Below are positions 36,496-45,488 of a DNA stretch of 56,481 nucleotides, one piece after another. The notes beneath the pieces were generated by a model. It was given only the letters and a program-made list of their open reading frames with translations, ran no database searches and was not told the origin of the DNA. Position 1 is the stretch's first letter. Each line of letters opens with the position of its first letter. The stretch is from JBBDSU01 sp040904825 (lineage in GTDB: Bacteria; Actinomycetota; Nitriliruptoria; Nitriliruptorales; Nitriliruptoraceae): assembly GCA_040904825.1 (NCBI GenBank), contig JBBDSU010000012.1, positions 1 to 56,481 of the forward strand, in the 5' to 3' direction. Made by a program: the position numbers and the translations under genes.

Positions 36496-36622
36496 AGGTG
36501 CAGGGGCCGGTGGGTGCTGGAATGCGTCCACCGTTGTCGTGTCCTGATCCGCGCGGTGTGTCCGTAACCCGGCGACGCGACCGCACGGGCGTGGGTCGTC
36601 GGGAGCATTGTGGAGGATCATC

Positions 36623-38077
36623 GTGACAGAGAAGGTCGATGTAGTCGTCGTCGGCGGAGCTAGCGCCGGCTATGCAGCAGCGGTTGCCGCTGCCACCGCA
36701 GGAGCCGAGCGCGTGGTCGTGCTCGAAAAGTCTTCGCGCGACGAAGCGGGCGGTAGCTGCCGCTACTCGCTGATGGGCTTTCGTTTCGTGCACGAAGGCA
36801 CCGAAGACATTCTGAGTCTGCTCCCGGCCGCCGAGCAGGGCGAGCACGACAATGTCAGAGTCAAGCCCTATGAGGCGGCAACGTTCCTCAGCGACCTCAA
36901 AGCTGTGACCCAGAACCGGATCGACCCCGAACTCGCGAGCATCCTTGTCGACGACTCTCGTGACGCGATCAACTGGATGACCGAAATCGGCCACAAGTGG
37001 GAGTTCTTTCACAAGGCCGCTCGCGTCGACGGCATCGACCACTATGCGCCCGGTACGACCCTGTGTCCTGCCGGCGGCGGAACCGGCCTCGTCGAGCACT
37101 GGATCAAGGTCGGCGACGAAATGGGTGTCGAGTTGCGCTGCGACTCTCCCGTCAGCGCCATCTTGGGCGACTATCGCGGCGTGCACGGTGTGCGTGTCGA
37201 CGGTCCGGATGGGCAGTACGAAATCGAGGCAGGTGCAGTCATTCTTGCCAGTGGCGGATTCCAAGCCAGTGCCGAGAAGCGCGGCCGCTATCTGCCACCC
37301 AACGCCGACCTGATGAAGGTGCGCGGGTCCCGCCACAACACCGGCGAAATCCTCGACATGGCAATCATGTTGGGGGCAGCGACCTCAGGTCAGTGGCAGG
37401 GCGCGCACGCCAGTCCCGTGGCCATCGACGCGCCCGATGTCGAGATGGACAACAACGTCAACCGGTACTCGTACCCGTTTGGCATCTCGGTCGACATCAA
37501 CGGCAAGCGCTTCTTCGACGAAGGTGAGCGGCACCGGACCTACACCTACGCCAAAACTGGCTGGAAGGTGCTGGAACAGCCTGGCGGCGCGGCCTGGCAG
37601 ATCTACGACCAGCAATGCGTGCCGTATTTCACGACAGCCATGCAGTCCGCCAAGCCGGTCGAGGCAGATTCGCTGCGGGAGCTCGCTGACAAGATCGGGG
37701 TCGACCCCGATGGTCTCGAAGCGACCGTCGCAGAGTTCAACGCATCGATCGACGACTCGGTTGAGTTCGATGCGACCGTTGAAGACAAGCGCGGCACCAA
37801 GGGTCTAGCCATCAAGAAGACCAACTGGGCCCGCGCGCTAATCGAAGGTCCGTTCCTCGCCTTCGGTGTGACCGGTGGGATCACCTTCAGTTTCGGCGGG
37901 CTCAAGGTCAACCGGAACTCGCAGGTGCTCAACGCCAGCGGCAACCCGATTGACGGGTTCTACGCCAACGGCGACATCGTCGGGCTCTTCTACCACAACT
38001 ATCCGTCGTGCAGCGGCATGACCCGAAACGTCGTGTTTGGTGGTCGTGCAGGTGCGGCCGCCGCAGGAGTCAGCTGA
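36623..38077 (+). CDS. FAD-dependent dehydrogenase, TcuA/fumarate reductase-like
   Basis: A 484-residue flavoprotein: FAD loop VVGGASAGYAAAVAA at the N-terminus, GGSCRYSLMGFRF, VILASGGFQAS and a C-terminal FYANGDIVG and SGMTRNVVFGGRAG. The overall pattern resembles tricarballylate dehydrogenase (TcuA) and the fumarate reductase flavoprotein family, which oxidise or reduce a carbon-carbon bond beside a carboxylate. The GTG at 36623 is favoured by GGAGG six bases before it. First gene of a seven-gene cluster. Confidence 0.83.
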   Translation: MTEKVDVVVVGGASAGYAAAVAAATAGAERVVVLEKSSRDEAGGSCRYSLMGFRFVHEGTEDILSLLPAAEQGEHDNVRVKPYEAATFLSDLKAVTQNRIDPELASILVDDSRDAINWMTEIGHKWEFFHKAARVDGIDHYAPGTTLCPAGGGTGLVEHWIKVGDEMGVELRCDSPVSAILGDYRGVHGVRVDGPDGQYEIEAGAVILASGGFQASAEKRGRYLPPNADLMKVRGSRHNTGEILDMAIMLGAATSGQWQGAHASPVAIDAPDVEMDNNVNRYSYPFGISVDINGKRFFDEGERHRTYTYAKTGWKVLEQPGGAAWQIYDQQCVPYFTTAMQSAKPVEADSLRELADKIGVDPDGLEATVAEFNASIDDSVEFDATVEDKRGTKGLAIKKTNWARALIEGPFLAFGVTGGITFSFGGLKVNRNSQVLNASGNPIDGFYANGDIVGLFYHNYPSCSGMTRNVVFGGRAGAAAAGVS

Positions 38078-38174
38078 TTTCACCGTCGAGTGTGACCGGC
38101 CAAACTTGCCGTCGCACCCGACGGTTGTCCCGGGGACTGCGAGTGTCGTCAGTCCCACATTGCTAGGGAGAACC

Positions 38175-39611
38175 ATGAGTAGCGCTGCATCCACGACAGA
38201 AGCCGATAGCCCGACGCCACAGTTGTGCAAGTATCTCGCCGCAACCTCGGTCGATGACCTGCCGGACGAGATTGTCGAGCGCACGCGCTACCTGTTGCTT
38301 GACGGCATTGCCTGTGGCCTTGTCGGAGCCAAGCTTCCATGGGCCGTCAAAGCAGTCGACGGGATGTCGAAGATTGACAACGGCACCGGCGCAACCCTGT
38401 GGGGATGGGATCGGGAAGTCTCAGCGTCGAACGCTGCATTGCTCAACGGCACGTTCGTGCAAGGATTCGAACTCGATGACTTCCACCCTCACGGGGCAGT
38501 GCATTCGGCTTCCGTGGTTGTCACTGCTGGTCTGGCCGCGGCAGAAACACACGGCCACATGGATTTCCGCACGTTCCTAGGAGCGCTGGCGCTGGGCTTT
38601 GAGACCGCACCCCGGGTTGGCATTGCGCTTGGCGGTGCGCGGGTGACGGTGAAGGGCTGGCACACCGGCGCGGTCTTCGGGCCGTTCGGTGCTGCCGCGG
38701 CCGCTGGCAAGGTCTACGGCCTTGACGCCGCTCAGATGGAAAGTGCTTTCGGTAATGCTGGCACGAGAGCCGGTGCCCTGATGTCAGCCCAGTACAAATC
38801 GATGGTCAAGCGGATGCATCACGGCATGGCCGCGCAGTCCGGCCTGCATGGCGCCGCGCTGGCTGCCGCCGGATTCGTCGGTATCGAGCGGGTCATCGAG
38901 CAGGAGTACGGCGGTCTGGCCTCGACCATGCTTGGCGAGGAGCCAGACGACATCGGGTTGTTGTCGCGCGGCCTCGGTCAAGACTGGGCGATGATGGACA
39001 TCGGCATCAAGCGCCATGCGTGCCTGATCATGCTCCACTCGTCAATCGACGCGTTGGTCGAATACCGCGCTGAGCCGACGTTCAATGTCGACGACATCGA
39101 GCACATCGACATCGATGTCAGCCAAAGCGTCTATAAGCGGACGTCGTGGGAACTGGAGCGGCCCGGCACGCCGCTGGGTTCACAGATGAACTTGCGGTAT
39201 GCGGCGGCCGTGGCGCTGCTCGATGGGGCCGCCTACGTCGAGCAGTTCACGCCGGAATCGTTGGCCCGTGAGCAGGTCTGGGACCTGATGGGTCGGACCG
39301 ATGTGCGCCATTCGGAGGCCATTGACGAGTTGGGTCGCGACCGTCGTTTCGTCACACACATCCACATACGACTCAAGGATGGCACGGTCGTCGAGTTGAC
39401 CGGCACGCCGCCGCAAGACCGTGCTTTCGACGGAGATGATGTTGTCGCCAAGTTCCGCGGCTTGCTCGATGGCCTCATCGACGCCGATCGGATCGCCGCG
39501 ATCGAACAACTTGTCCTGACCGGTGGTGCCGACACAGACACCGCAGCGCTCGCTGACTTGTTGCGTGGTGAAGTGGCGCCGGCACTATCGAGTGTTGGCG
39601 ACGAGGAGTAG
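38175..39611 (+). CDS. MmgE/PrpD family protein
   Basis: A 478-residue member of the family that includes 2-methylcitrate dehydratase and cis-aconitate decarboxylase; these act on tricarboxylic or related hydroxy acids. Seen: LLDGIACGLVGAKLPWA, ASNAALLNGTFVQGFELDDF, AAAAGKVYGLDAAQMESAFG. The ATG at 38175 has GGGAG upstream and excludes a non-homologous N-terminal stretch. The precise substrate is not determinable. Confidence 0.85.
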   Translation: MSSAASTTEADSPTPQLCKYLAATSVDDLPDEIVERTRYLLLDGIACGLVGAKLPWAVKAVDGMSKIDNGTGATLWGWDREVSASNAALLNGTFVQGFELDDFHPHGAVHSASVVVTAGLAAAETHGHMDFRTFLGALALGFETAPRVGIALGGARVTVKGWHTGAVFGPFGAAAAAGKVYGLDAAQMESAFGNAGTRAGALMSAQYKSMVKRMHHGMAAQSGLHGAALAAAGFVGIERVIEQEYGGLASTMLGEEPDDIGLLSRGLGQDWAMMDIGIKRHACLIMLHSSIDALVEYRAEPTFNVDDIEHIDIDVSQSVYKRTSWELERPGTPLGSQMNLRYAAAVALLDGAAYVEQFTPESLAREQVWDLMGRTDVRHSEAIDELGRDRRFVTHIHIRLKDGTVVELTGTPPQDRAFDGDDVVAKFRGLLDGLIDADRIAAIEQLVLTGGADTDTAALADLLRGEVAPALSSVGDEE

Positions 39612-39615
39612 GACG

Positions 39616-40227
39616 ATGAAGCCAAAGATCGAGATCCGTGACTCCGTCAGGTTGGACATGGATATCGACCGTGCCTGGGAACTGCTGTCTGATCTCCCCA
39701 CGGTCGTGTCCTGCATGCCCGGTGCCGAGGTGACGTCAACGGAGCTCGATGAGCAGGGCGCACTCCACGGGGCCTTGAGTTTGAGTCTGGGGCCATCGAC
39801 GAGTCGCTTCGAAGGTCGCATCACGCCCACCTTCGATGAGGAGGCCAAGACAGGCCACCTTCAAGGCCAAGGCGCCGACGGCCGTGGCCGCACCCGGGCG
39901 ATGATCGACACGACCTTCAAGCTTGAGGCGGTCGAAGGTGATCCGAACCGCACCGACCTGGTCATCGATTCATCGATCACGGTCAGCGGTGCGCTGGCTG
40001 GTTTCGCGATGACGGGCGGGCAGACCGTGGCGCGGACGCTGCTCGCAGATTTTGCCGACAACATCGTCGGGCTGCAGCGGGCAGATCGTGATCCGGCTGG
40101 GAGAGAGACGGCACAAGCGCCCTCAAGTGGTCCACGCCGGCTCGGAGTTGCAGGATTGTTAGTCCGCGCGGTGCGGGGCGCCGTCGGGCGGGTGTTCGGT
40201 CGCAATCGTGGCCGAACCGGGAGTTGA
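39616..40227 (+). CDS. CoxG/SRPBCC-like protein
   Basis: A 203-residue protein resembling carbon monoxide dehydrogenase subunit G: DIDRAWELLSDLPTVVSCMPGAE and a TFKLEAVEGDPNRTDL region, with a basic C-terminal tail (about 175-203) that is not part of the domain and could touch the membrane. GAGGAG overlapping the preceding gene's stop region provides the ribosome-binding site. In CO dehydrogenase clusters CoxG anchors the enzyme; no CO dehydrogenase is here, so its role in this cluster is unknown. Confidence 0.77.
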   Translation: MKPKIEIRDSVRLDMDIDRAWELLSDLPTVVSCMPGAEVTSTELDEQGALHGALSLSLGPSTSRFEGRITPTFDEEAKTGHLQGQGADGRGRTRAMIDTTFKLEAVEGDPNRTDLVIDSSITVSGALAGFAMTGGQTVARTLLADFADNIVGLQRADRDPAGRETAQAPSSGPRRLGVAGLLVRAVRGAVGRVFGRNRGRTGS

Positions 40228-40241
40228 CACCAGGAGAAGCT

Positions 40242-41891
40242 ATGAATGTTGCAGAAGCGATCAGCAAGACTTTAGTAGCCGAGGGGATCGACACGGTCTT
40301 CTCGCTGCTGGGTGAAGCGACGATGCATGTCGTCTCGCACCTGTCAGACCAAGGTGTCAAGGTGGTCGATTGTCGCCATGAGATCGCCGCAATGGCCATG
40401 GCTGACGGCTATAGCCGGGCGACCGGCAAGCCGGTGTTGTGTGCCGTGACCACAGGCCCGGCGTTTGCCCACACGCTTGTGCCGCTGACATCAGCAGGCC
40501 GCACACGCTCGCAAGTCATCGTGCTCACCGGCCTTCGTTCACCCGACGACCTCAACGACCGGCAGCGCATGGATCACCAGGCCATCGCGCGGATGGCTGG
40601 TGTCAACTATCGGCCGCTGGCCGACCCAGATAGTGCGGTCGACCGGGTCCGCGAAGTCGTCGACCTCGCCCGCTATGAAGGCAAGCCAGTTGTCTTCGAT
40701 GTGGCTGAAGAAGTCCAGGTTCAGCCGTTCCCGTGGGACCTTGACGAGCGTCCGACACCGGCGTGGCGCCAACCCCAACGCATCCATCCCGACCCATCGA
40801 TCGTTGCCAATGTCGTTGAGATGCTGCGCGCGGCAGAGCGCCCGGTGATCGTCGCCGGCATCGGTGCCCACCACTCGGGCGCCCGCGACGAGCTTGTCGC
40901 ACTCGGCGACGATATCGGCGCGTTGATGGCGACCACGTTGGATTCCAAGGGCCTGTTCGACGGTGAACCGTTCAACGCGGGCATCGCCGGCTTGTATTCG
41001 TCAGACCCGGTCATGGAACAGTTCGCCACCGCCGATCTTGTCCTGTCGTTCGGAGCGAGCCTCAACCAGTACACCACGGCCAAGGGTTATCTGTTCCCGA
41101 TGGCGGAATTCGTCCAGATCGACCTGCTGAGCCCGAGGCCGATGAAGAGCGGCCAGGATGCCGGCTGCTACGTCCAGGCTGATGCGCTGGCCGCCGCCAG
41201 CGCCATCCGTCAAGGACTGGCCGATGCCGGTGGTTTCGGCGGACCCGGCTTGCGGACCGACGAGTTGATCCCGCGCTTGCGCGCTGAGATTGATCCGAAG
41301 GAGATTGAGGTCGATGCCGGCGAGCTCGATCCTCGCGAGGTGTGCCGCGAACTTGATGCGATCCTGCCGGAAGAGGTCGCCTATGCCAGCGGATTGTCAG
41401 GCCACTTCTGGTCGTTCACCGCGCTCCACATGACGCGTCGTCGCGATCCGATGGTGCTGGGTACCTATGTCGGTGCGATTGGCTACGGCGTACCCGTGGG
41501 CATCGGTGCCGCGATTGGTGTGGGCGATCGTCCTCTTGTCATTGTCGAAGGTGACGGCAGCTTGATGCAGAACATCCAATCGTTGGAGACTGCTGCACGG
41601 CACAACGTCAGAGTCCTCGTTGTCGTGATGAACAACGAGGCGCTGGGTGCCGAGCTGTACAAAATGGACATGCACGGCCTCAACGCAGAATTGAGCGTTG
41701 CTCGCGGGCTCGATATTGCAGGCGTGGCACGTGCGTTCGGCTGCACGGCAACAACGGCTACCAACATTGATGAAGTGCGTTCGTTCGCCAAGGAGTTTCT
41801 TGCTGGGGATGGCCCCTATGTCCTTGATGCCCGGATTTCGCCGAAGGTCATGTCGCGGACGTTCCGTCGCGCAAACTTGGGTGAGAAGTAG
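40242..41891 (+). CDS. Thiamine diphosphate-dependent enzyme (acetolactate synthase/lyase-like)
   Basis: A 549-residue ThDP enzyme. The activating glutamate is E47 (DCRHEIAAMAMADGYSRA); the ThDP/metal motif is GDGS near residue 437 with a matching NN about 27 residues on. Relatives include acetolactate synthase, oxalyl-CoA decarboxylase and 2-hydroxyacyl-CoA lyase. Given CoA-transferase genes in the same cluster, a CoA-thioester lyase or decarboxylase is plausible but inferred. AGGAGA precedes the ATG at 40242. Confidence 0.87.
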   Translation: MNVAEAISKTLVAEGIDTVFSLLGEATMHVVSHLSDQGVKVVDCRHEIAAMAMADGYSRATGKPVLCAVTTGPAFAHTLVPLTSAGRTRSQVIVLTGLRSPDDLNDRQRMDHQAIARMAGVNYRPLADPDSAVDRVREVVDLARYEGKPVVFDVAEEVQVQPFPWDLDERPTPAWRQPQRIHPDPSIVANVVEMLRAAERPVIVAGIGAHHSGARDELVALGDDIGALMATTLDSKGLFDGEPFNAGIAGLYSSDPVMEQFATADLVLSFGASLNQYTTAKGYLFPMAEFVQIDLLSPRPMKSGQDAGCYVQADALAAASAIRQGLADAGGFGGPGLRTDELIPRLRAEIDPKEIEVDAGELDPREVCRELDAILPEEVAYASGLSGHFWSFTALHMTRRRDPMVLGTYVGAIGYGVPVGIGAAIGVGDRPLVIVEGDGSLMQNIQSLETAARHNVRVLVVVMNNEALGAELYKMDMHGLNAELSVARGLDIAGVARAFGCTATTATNIDEVRSFAKEFLAGDGPYVLDARISPKVMSRTFRRANLGEK

Positions 41892-42015
41892 GTTCGCGCC
41901 AACGACCAGTCGACGTTCGTTCTCACGGACCGGCGGGACAGGTTCGTTCGCAGCAATCGGGTAGGACTACTGATGCGTTGCAGAGGATGGGCGCGGTGAC
42001 AATGTGCCACGATGG

Positions 42016-42058
42016 GTGTGACGGGCCGAACCAGGCTCGTCACACTCGTCTCGACGAG
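42016..42058 (+). promoter_or_regulatory. Leader hairpins before the crotonase gene
   Basis: GTGTGACG pairs with CGTCACAC (extended to 12 pairs around a 6-base loop, 42016-42045). Right after it, CTCGT pairs with ACGAG (42045-42057), overlapping the ribosome-binding site GAGGAG (42056-42061). Together they look like a terminator or translational switch inside the cluster. Confidence 0.5.
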
Positions 42059-42068
42059 GAGTTTTGCG

Positions 42069-42845
42069 ATGGCGCTTGATGTTGAGGTTCGCGATCACAT
42101 CGCCACGATCACCCTGAACCGTCCTGAAGCGATGAACTCGTTCGATCCCGAGATGCGATCGGCCCTGCAGGACACTTGGCTGCGCATCGATGCCGACGAT
42201 GACATCAGGGTTGCCGTCATCACCGGAGCCGGTGATCGCGCTTTTTGCACCGGCGCAGATCTGAAGAACACCATGCCGCCGACCGAAAGCCACGCGGCTA
42301 TCACATTTGGCACAAACGAGCGCGACCATCTACTTGATGGCCTCGATACCGATAAGCCACTGGTGTGTGCGATCAATGGCTATGCCATCGGTGGCGGCCT
42401 CGAAATTGCGCTCGCATGCGATATCCGCATCGCCGCAAGCCACGCCCAGTTCGGATTGTCGGAAGTCAAAGTGGGCTCGATCCCCGGCGCTGGCGGAACC
42501 CAGATGCTGCCGCGGGCCATTGGTCGCGCGATGGCGATGCAGATGCTGTTGACCGGCGAGCGCATCGACGCTGATACGGCGTTGCGGTGTGGCTTGATCA
42601 GCGAAATCCATGACCTCGGCCAGTTGCGCGATCGTGCCCACGAGATCGCGGCGCGTATTGCGGCGAATGCCCCGCTGTCGGTCCGGGCCGTCAAGCGACT
42701 GGTCGCCCGTGGTGCTGACATGCCGCTGGCTTCGGCCATGGAAGTTGAGCGCTTCGTGTTCGGCTTGCTGCGAGATACCGAGGACCGCATCGAAGGCCGG
42801 GTTGCGTTCAAGGAAAAGCGGCCGCCCGACTACAAGGGACGCTGA
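42069..42845 (+). CDS. Enoyl-CoA hydratase/isomerase (crotonase) family protein
   Basis: A 258-residue crotonase. Both catalytic glutamates of enoyl-CoA hydratase are present: E112 (GGGLEIALACD) and E132 (GLSEVKVGSIPGAGGTQ). It hydrates or isomerises a CoA-linked double bond. GAGGAG precedes the ATG, and the gene ends one base before the first CoA-transferase GTG. The 177 bases upstream hold two hairpins. Confidence 0.9.
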   Translation: MALDVEVRDHIATITLNRPEAMNSFDPEMRSALQDTWLRIDADDDIRVAVITGAGDRAFCTGADLKNTMPPTESHAAITFGTNERDHLLDGLDTDKPLVCAINGYAIGGGLEIALACDIRIAASHAQFGLSEVKVGSIPGAGGTQMLPRAIGRAMAMQMLLTGERIDADTALRCGLISEIHDLGQLRDRAHEIAARIAANAPLSVRAVKRLVARGADMPLASAMEVERFVFGLLRDTEDRIEGRVAFKEKRPPDYKGR

Positions 42846-42846
42846 C

Positions 42847-44079
42847 GTGGCCGACGGGAATCAAGGTGCGCTGACGGGGCTGCGCGTTGTCGATCTGGGT
42901 GGCGCGCTGACCAACTACGCCACCAAACTGTTCGCTGAGCTGGGTGCTGACGTGGTCCTAGTGGAGCCGATGGCGGGCAACGACCTTCGCCGTCAGCCGC
43001 CCTATGCCGATGGTGCGGAAGAGTCCGAGTCCAGCCTCGCGTTCTTCTATCGCAACACGAGCAAGCGCGGCATCGTGATCGACCTCGACCGTGAGGACGG
43101 CGCCGATCTCGTTCGTCAACTGGCGAGTCAAGCGGACCTCGTGGTGGAGGACGGCCGGCCCGGTGTGATGGCTCGACGGGGGCTGTCTGCTGACGAGTTG
43201 ATTGCTGTGCAACCGTCGCTCGTTGTCACCAGTGTCACGCCCTTCGGTCAGGACGGCCCGTACGCCGACCACCTTGAGACGGACCTGGTGATGATGGCCT
43301 ACGGAGGCCTGTTGTGGATGGGCGGCTACACCCATGGGCCGCCAGTGCGTGCCGTCGGAGATCAGGCCTACGTTGCCGCCAACCTGTTTGCCGCGGTTGC
43401 CTCGATGACAGCAGTCACCCACGCCGAGCTCACCGGCGAAGGCCAGCATGTCGACGTATCAGCCCAAGAGTCGGTGACCATGGGCCTGGAGAACGCCGCA
43501 CAGTTCTATGACCTTGAGCAGAACGTGCGACGACGCTTCGGTGGCGAGCAGAAGCAAGCAGGTTTTGGCGTGTTCCCCTGCTCAGACGGCAATGTCTTCC
43601 TTATCGCAGCGGGTATCGGAGGCAACCGCTTCTGGCCCAACGTCATCGCATGGTTGCGCGATGCCGGAGTTGCCGATGCCGACCTACTCGAGGGCGACAA
43701 ATGGGCGGACCGAGAGTTCGTCGCCACCGACGAAGCCAAAGACCTGTTTTGGCGCCTGTTCACCGAGCTGTCGATGACCAAGACCATGAAGGAGCTCTAC
43801 CGCGAGTCCCAGGTGTGGCGGGTCCCGCTCGGGCCGATGAACAAGCCGTCGGACCTGTACGCGAACGAGCAGTTGGCTCATAGGAGCTACTTCGTCGATG
43901 TCGAAGCGTTCGGTCGTACGGTTGCTATTCCAGGAGCCCCCTACCGGCTCACCGAGACGCCATGGCGCTTGCAAGGGCCAGCTCCCACCTTCGGCCAGCA
44001 CACTGACGAGGTGCTTGGCGAGATCGGCATGAGCGCGCAAGAGATCGAGCGGTTGCGCGCCGCAGAGGTGATTCGATGA
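42847..44079 (+). CDS. CaiB/BaiF (class III) CoA-transferase, first of a pair
   Basis: A 410-residue CoA-transferase of the formyl-CoA transferase family: LRVVDLGGALTNYATKLFAELGADVVLVEP at the N-terminus, VVEDGRPGVMARRG, and the aspartate in AVGDQAYVAANLF which probably carries CoA. GTG start with AAGGGA upstream, two bases after the crotonase stop. Overlaps the next CoA-transferase by four bases, so the two may form a heteromer as BbsE/BbsF do. Confidence 0.86.
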   Translation: MADGNQGALTGLRVVDLGGALTNYATKLFAELGADVVLVEPMAGNDLRRQPPYADGAEESESSLAFFYRNTSKRGIVIDLDREDGADLVRQLASQADLVVEDGRPGVMARRGLSADELIAVQPSLVVTSVTPFGQDGPYADHLETDLVMMAYGGLLWMGGYTHGPPVRAVGDQAYVAANLFAAVASMTAVTHAELTGEGQHVDVSAQESVTMGLENAAQFYDLEQNVRRRFGGEQKQAGFGVFPCSDGNVFLIAAGIGGNRFWPNVIAWLRDAGVADADLLEGDKWADREFVATDEAKDLFWRLFTELSMTKTMKELYRESQVWRVPLGPMNKPSDLYANEQLAHRSYFVDVEAFGRTVAIPGAPYRLTETPWRLQGPAPTFGQHTDEVLGEIGMSAQEIERLRAAEVIR

Positions 44080-45443
44080 CTGGCGTCGATCGCGTGTCAG
44101 CCGCCGGCGATACAGAGCCAACGAGCTCAGCGGTACCACCCTCGGCGGCAATGGCCTCAGCGTCACCGACATCAGCGGCGCCAGCCACAGGAGCGCCGGC
44201 TCCCGAGCCAAGGAGTGGCACACGAGGCAATGACGGCCCCCTCAAGGGCATCATGATCACCGACTTCTGCTGGGTGGGGGCAGGGTCGTATACGACCAAG
44301 ATGCTGGCCGACCAGGGTGCCGATGTCATCAAGATCGAGAGCAACGCCAAGGTCGACGGGATCCGGTTGAGTGCGCCTTTCGCTGGCGGGAAAATGGGCG
44401 TCAACCGGTCGGGCTACTTCGCCGATCGCAACTCAAGCAAGCGCAGTTGCACCATCAACATGAAGACCGAAGAGGGCCAGCGCATTGCACGAGAGCTGGT
44501 CGTACGAAGCGATGTCGTCGCCAACAACTTCACTCCGGGTGTGATGGCTCGCTTCGGCCTCAGTTACGACGACGTGCGACAGATCAATCCTCGTGCGGTG
44601 TATCTAGCAATGTCGATGCAGGGTGAAAGCGGCCCTGAACGCGACTACCTCGGCTACGGACTGACCATCAGCGCGATCGTCGGTCTGCATGGCATGACGG
44701 CCCTGCCGGGTCAAGAGCCGGTCGGTACCGGGACGAACTATCCCGATCACGTCCCCAATCCAACCCACGCCGCCTTCGCCGTATTGGCCGCGCTACGCCA
44801 TGCTCGCCGCACCGGGCGCGGACAGATGATCGATATGGCGCAGACCGAAGCCACCATCTCGGTGTTGGGCACCGCCATGATGGAATATGGCGTCAATGGC
44901 CGTGATCGTGAACCGATCGGTAACCGCCATGACCGCTATGCCCCGCACGGTGTCTACCTGTGCTCAGGCGATGACCGTTGGATTGCGATCGCGGTGACAA
45001 CGGATGATCAGTTCCGCGCGTTGGTCGATGAACTCGAGTTGGATGCTGCTGCGGTCGATCGGTCATGGGACGAGAACGTTCGACGACGTGAGCACGACGC
45101 ACTCGACGCGGCAATCAGCGACCGCGCACGCCACCTCGATCGCGATGCGCTGGCCGAGCGGTTGCAAGCAGCCGGCATTCCTGCTGGGCCGGTGCAGGAT
45201 CCGCGTGACGTTGTCGACCGCGATCCACAACTGGCTGCTCGAGGCCACTGGGTGCGGCTCGACCACGCCGAGATGGGGCGGACGCTCTACAACGCGCTGC
45301 CTTTTCGGCTTTCGCGGACACCCACCGAGATCACCGTGCCTGCGCCGATGCTCGGCGAACACACTGTCGAGGTCTGTAGCGACGTGCTCGGCATGGACCC
45401 TGACGAGATTCAACGGCTGATCGACGAAGAGGTTCTGCACTGA
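44076..45443 (+). CDS. CaiB/BaiF (class III) CoA-transferase, second of a pair
   Basis: A 455-residue CoA-transferase with an unusual 50-residue N-terminal extension that is Ala/Pro/Ser-rich and probably flexible. The domain follows: GIMITDFCWVGAGSYTTKMLADQGADVIKIE, ANNFTPGVMARFGL, and the probable catalytic aspartate in TNYPDHVPNP. ATG overlaps the first CoA-transferase stop (ATGA). Last gene of the cluster; convergent with the phosphate transporter. Confidence 0.87.
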   Translation: MTGVDRVSAAGDTEPTSSAVPPSAAMASASPTSAAPATGAPAPEPRSGTRGNDGPLKGIMITDFCWVGAGSYTTKMLADQGADVIKIESNAKVDGIRLSAPFAGGKMGVNRSGYFADRNSSKRSCTINMKTEEGQRIARELVVRSDVVANNFTPGVMARFGLSYDDVRQINPRAVYLAMSMQGESGPERDYLGYGLTISAIVGLHGMTALPGQEPVGTGTNYPDHVPNPTHAAFAVLAALRHARRTGRGQMIDMAQTEATISVLGTAMMEYGVNGRDREPIGNRHDRYAPHGVYLCSGDDRWIAIAVTTDDQFRALVDELELDAAAVDRSWDENVRRREHDALDAAISDRARHLDRDALAERLQAAGIPAGPVQDPRDVVDRDPQLAARGHWVRLDHAEMGRTLYNALPFRLSRTPTEITVPAPMLGEHTVEVCSDVLGMDPDEIQRLIDEEVLH

Positions 45444-45488
45444 TCAAGACTGCCGCGCCGCTCCATGCCGCGCCTTCGTCGGGGATCT

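Noticed and set aside
36159..36622. Possible small genes in the 464-base divergent region.
   Set aside because: The short ORFs there have no family features or ribosome-binding sites; it is best seen as a promoter region.
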